This document shows positions 62,108 to 64,000 of a stretch of DNA of 64,000 nucleotides, piece after piece. Every line of letters starts with the position of its first letter. The stretch's first letter is position 1. The position numbers and the translations under genes are program-made. This DNA is from Alitabrizicola rongguiensis (GTDB lineage Bacteria > Pseudomonadota > Alphaproteobacteria > Rhodobacterales > Rhodobacteraceae), in assembly GCF_021491355.1 (NCBI RefSeq), contig NZ_JAKENF010000003.1, positions 620,001-684,000 of the forward strand, read 5' to 3'. The notes beneath the pieces were generated by a model. That model did not search any database and had not been told where the DNA came from. It was given only the letters and a program-made list of their open reading frames with translations.

Positions 62108-62706
62108 TGCAGCACATCATCCATGAACTCAACGCCCTGATCCCGGCGCATGGCGCCTCTGTCCTGTTCGTGGTGGCGCTGATTTCCTGCGCCGGCATCC
62201 CCATGCCAACCTCGGCAATGATGATGGCGGCTGGCGCTTTCATCGCGGCAGGTGACATGCACATGGTGCCAGTGATGATCGCGACGCTGGTCGGCGCGGT
62301 GATCGGCGACCAGATCGGCTTTTTCGCCGGGCGCTTCGGCGGCGAGCCTTTCTGGCAGCGGTTCCATCGAAATCTGCGGCTGGCCCCTACAATGGACCGC
62401 GCCCAGAAGGAACTCGACCGGCGGGCGCTGATTGCGGTGATCATCAGCCGCTTTCCGCTTTCGGCGCTCGGCCCCTGGATCAATCTCGCCTCGGGCGCGA
62501 CGCGGGTCGGATGGAGCCGGTTCTCGCTTGGCGTGCTGATCGGCGACGGGATCTGGATCCTCGCCTATATCGGCGGCGGGTATGTCTTTGCCGACAATGT
62601 CAGTCATCTGAGCGCAAAAATGACCTCGGTGCTATCCGCCGTGGCCTTCCTCGGCCTTGCGATGATGGTCGGCAGAGCCATGTGGCGCAAGCACGAGGAC
62701 GGCTGA
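62107..62706 (+). CDS. DedA-family membrane protein, copy 2
   Basis: The 199-residue protein is homologous to the DedA protein at 61131 (ISCAGIPMPTSAMMMAAGAF, GAVIGDQIGFFAGRFGG, ISRFPLSALGPWINLASGAT). It starts at ATG 62107, overlapping the preceding stop by one base (TGATG), or at GTG 62104. Presence of two DedA-partner pairs in a row indicates a tandem duplication followed by divergence. The family role is flipping of lipid carriers; the two copies could differ in substrate. Confidence 0.9.
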   Translation: MQHIIHELNALIPAHGASVLFVVALISCAGIPMPTSAMMMAAGAFIAAGDMHMVPVMIATLVGAVIGDQIGFFAGRFGGEPFWQRFHRNLRLAPTMDRAQKELDRRALIAVIISRFPLSALGPWINLASGATRVGWSRFSLGVLIGDGIWILAYIGGGYVFADNVSHLSAKMTSVLSAVAFLGLAMMVGRAMWRKHEDG

Positions 62707-62748
62707 TCTGCGCTTGGCGACGGGAGAGATGCGCCCCATATTCGGATC

Positions 62749-63444
62749 ATGTTGAAGTTCCTGCCCCTCTTGCTGATGCTAGCCTATGGCTATGCCATGT
62801 ACCGCTTTTCGGCCTGGCGGACGCTCAAGACGCTTGACGCGCAGTCGCGGCCGCTCGACGAGCCAGGCCTTGCCGTCATGACCGGCAAGATGGCCAAGGC
62901 GCTCGACCTGCCGCAGGTCAAGGTCAACGTGTACGAGATCGGAGCCGTCAACGGCTTGGCCGCGCCGGACGGGCGGATCTTCCTGACCCGCGGCTTCGTC
63001 GAGAAGTACCGGCAGGGCATAGTCTCGGCCGAAGAGTTGGCCAGCGTGATCGCCCATGAGCTTGGGCATGTGGCCCTCGGCCACTCGAAGCGGCGGATGA
63101 TCGATTTCACCGGGGCGAACGCACTGGGGATGCTGCTGATGGCGACACTGGGGCGCTTCGTTCCGGGCATCGGTCCGGTGCTGGTCCGCACCGTCACCGG
63201 CGCCCTGACCGCCCATCTGTCACGGAGCGACGAACACGAGGCGGATGCCTATGCCTCGGCTCTTCTGGTCAGGGCCGGCATCGGCACCGGGCCGCAGAAG
63301 ACGATGTTCCGCAAGCTTGGCGCCCTGACCGGCAGCAGCGGCATGCCCGGAGGCGCACCCGCCTGGCTGGCAAGCCACCCACCAATCGAAGAACGCATCC
63401 GTCGGATCGAAGAACGCGAGACGCGCTGGAGCGTCGAGGCCTGA
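62749..63444 (+). CDS. M48-family metalloprotease
   Basis: The 231-residue protein has an N-terminal membrane anchor or signal (LKFLPLLLMLAYGYAMYRF) and the zinc site VIAHELGHVALGH with a downstream glutamate in SRSDEHEADAYA. It belongs to the M48 group of HtpX- and BepA-like peptidases, which degrade damaged membrane or outer-membrane proteins. It lies 42 bp after the second DedA gene on the same strand, so it may be part of the same transcript. Confidence 0.9.
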   Translation: MLKFLPLLLMLAYGYAMYRFSAWRTLKTLDAQSRPLDEPGLAVMTGKMAKALDLPQVKVNVYEIGAVNGLAAPDGRIFLTRGFVEKYRQGIVSAEELASVIAHELGHVALGHSKRRMIDFTGANALGMLLMATLGRFVPGIGPVLVRTVTGALTAHLSRSDEHEADAYASALLVRAGIGTGPQKTMFRKLGALTGSSGMPGGAPAWLASHPPIEERIRRIEERETRWSVEA

Positions 63445-63477
63445 TCGCCCACTTCCGGGCGGGGCTGCCTTCTGGCC

Positions 63478-64000
63478 TCAGGTCCTGGGGTCAAGCGCCT
63501 TGCCGAGCCGTGGCAGGCTGGCTTTCTTGAGCAGCCGCCGCGCGGGCCAGCTTTCGCCCGACAGCCGCTCCGCCTCTCTCCGCACCGTCTCCACCGCCGC
63601 TGTCACTGCGTCCGGGTTGCGCTGCCAGAGGTCACGAAGGAAGCCGTCAGGGTCGAGCCGCGCGATGCCTTCCTCGGCGAGCAGATGGCGCGGGAAGTCG
63701 GAGGCATTGAAGGTCAGGATCGCATCTGCATGCGAGGCAATCGCCGTCGCCAACACGTGCCGGTCATTTGCGTCGGGCAAAAGAAGCCGGGCCTCGATCT
63801 CGGGATGCTCCGGCATTGCCGCACGGGGAAAGGCAGCGCGGGCCACGGCAATTTCGCCGCGCGCCACCGTCTCGGCACCCTGCCCCAGCTTGCGGGTCGC
63901 CCGCGCCCATTCCTCGAGGATGCGGTCGGACCAGACCGGCTGGTAGAGACCGGCTTGAGCCGCCTTGAGAAGGATCTCGCGCAGGACAGTTGGATAAAGA
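63478..64000 (-). CDS. PIN-domain protein, 5' end outside the window
   Basis: The gene is cut by the right edge; at least 173 residues are present. The visible part has PTVLREILLKAAQAG and PVWSDRILEEWARA, then LLPDANDRHVLATAIASHADAILTFNASDFP, in parts. The D-ND and TFN-x-DFP pattern matches a PIN-domain ribonuclease of the VapC-like type. No antitoxin is visible downstream; one could lie beyond the edge. It may belong to the chromosomal PIN group rather than to a classic toxin-antitoxin pair. Confidence 0.75.
   Translation of the reverse strand, partial: LYPTVLREILLKAAQAGLYQPVWSDRILEEWARATRKLGQGAETVARGEIAVARAAFPRAAMPEHPEIEARLLLPDANDRHVLATAIASHADAILTFNASDFPRHLLAEEGIARLDPDGFLRDLWQRNPDAVTAAVETVRREAERLSGESWPARRLLKKASLPRLGKALDPRT

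Noticed and set aside
63478-64000. A classic VapBC toxin-antitoxin pair
   Set aside because: Only the PIN protein is visible and no small antitoxin gene lies next to it inside the window; the upstream side is cut off.

Overview
The window is a GC-rich chromosomal segment that fits a member of the Rhodobacteraceae (Alphaproteobacteria, Rhodobacter/Gemmobacter/Tabrizicola-like). The evidence is the alphaproteobacterial blocks DUF177-rpmF-plsX-fabH-ihfA-merR and argS-SPOR-nagZ-scpA-scpB, the long double-domain dCTP deaminase, a DksA with a degenerate zinc finger, a VPLPA-CTERM protein, an orf428-type PucC-family carrier next to idi, and the intergenic repeats. There are about 65 protein genes and two tRNA genes. 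I see no rRNA, CRISPR array, intact transposase or prophage.

Layout. 1-6.7 kb: the 3' end of an AraC-type regulator, then a Tat-exported solute-binding protein with two permeases and a double ATPase (peptide/nickel-type ABC importer). 6.7-9.0 kb: a lytic transglycosylase and a minus-strand group of PepSY protein, cytochrome b561 and a membrane-anchored LuxR-type regulator. 9.2-12.8 kb: ssb, then idi and a PucC-family carrier that look like leftovers of a photosynthesis cluster, then two copper-handling secreted proteins. 12.9-14.6 kb: tRNA-Gly(CCC), a VPLPA-CTERM surface protein, a degenerate copy of the 3' half of the same tRNA and a decayed stretch, read here as a small old integration islet. 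14.6-19.2 kb: a cold-shock protein, RidA, and the zwf-pgl-pgi operon with a perfect palindrome upstream. 19.3-25.5 kb: MgtC-like protein, HNH nuclease, esterase, AlkA-like glycosylase, MFS carrier, EEP-family hydrolase. 24.7-28.8 kb: cysS-cimA-squalene-synthase-like operon with a hairpin-rich spacer. 29-36 kb: lipoprotein, YjbR, PLP decarboxylase, outer-membrane barrel, Uup, OlsB, MsrB, BamE. 36.3-40.9 kb: DUF177-rpmF-plsX-fabH-ihfA-merR and tRNA-Pro(GGG). 41-51.3 kb: dCTP deaminase, then scpB/scpA/nagZ/SPOR/argS, a SpoIIAA-like protein, a cation/proton antiporter, dgt and erpA. 51.4-56 kb: xth, a divergent HxlR regulator/quinone-reductase-like pair, a membrane cNMP-domain protein, an FAD monooxygenase and dksA. 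56-63.4 kb: a mostly co-directional plus-strand block of MoxR ATPase, double GNAT, DUF2927 lipoprotein, a small membrane protein, a vWA protein, two successive pairs of small membrane protein plus DedA, and an M48 protease. The window ends inside a PIN-domain gene.

The most unusual points are: (i) the tandem duplication of a small membrane protein/DedA gene pair behind a MoxR-vWA module; (ii) the 37-nt degenerate tRNA-Gly fragment about 1.0 kb from the intact tRNA, enclosing a single exported-protein gene; (iii) a translationally coupled pucC-like/idi pair without bchG or bchP; and (iv) several intergenic structured repeats, including two copies of one hairpin-plus-tail element. All functional assignments come from reading the translated sequence; no database search was run.
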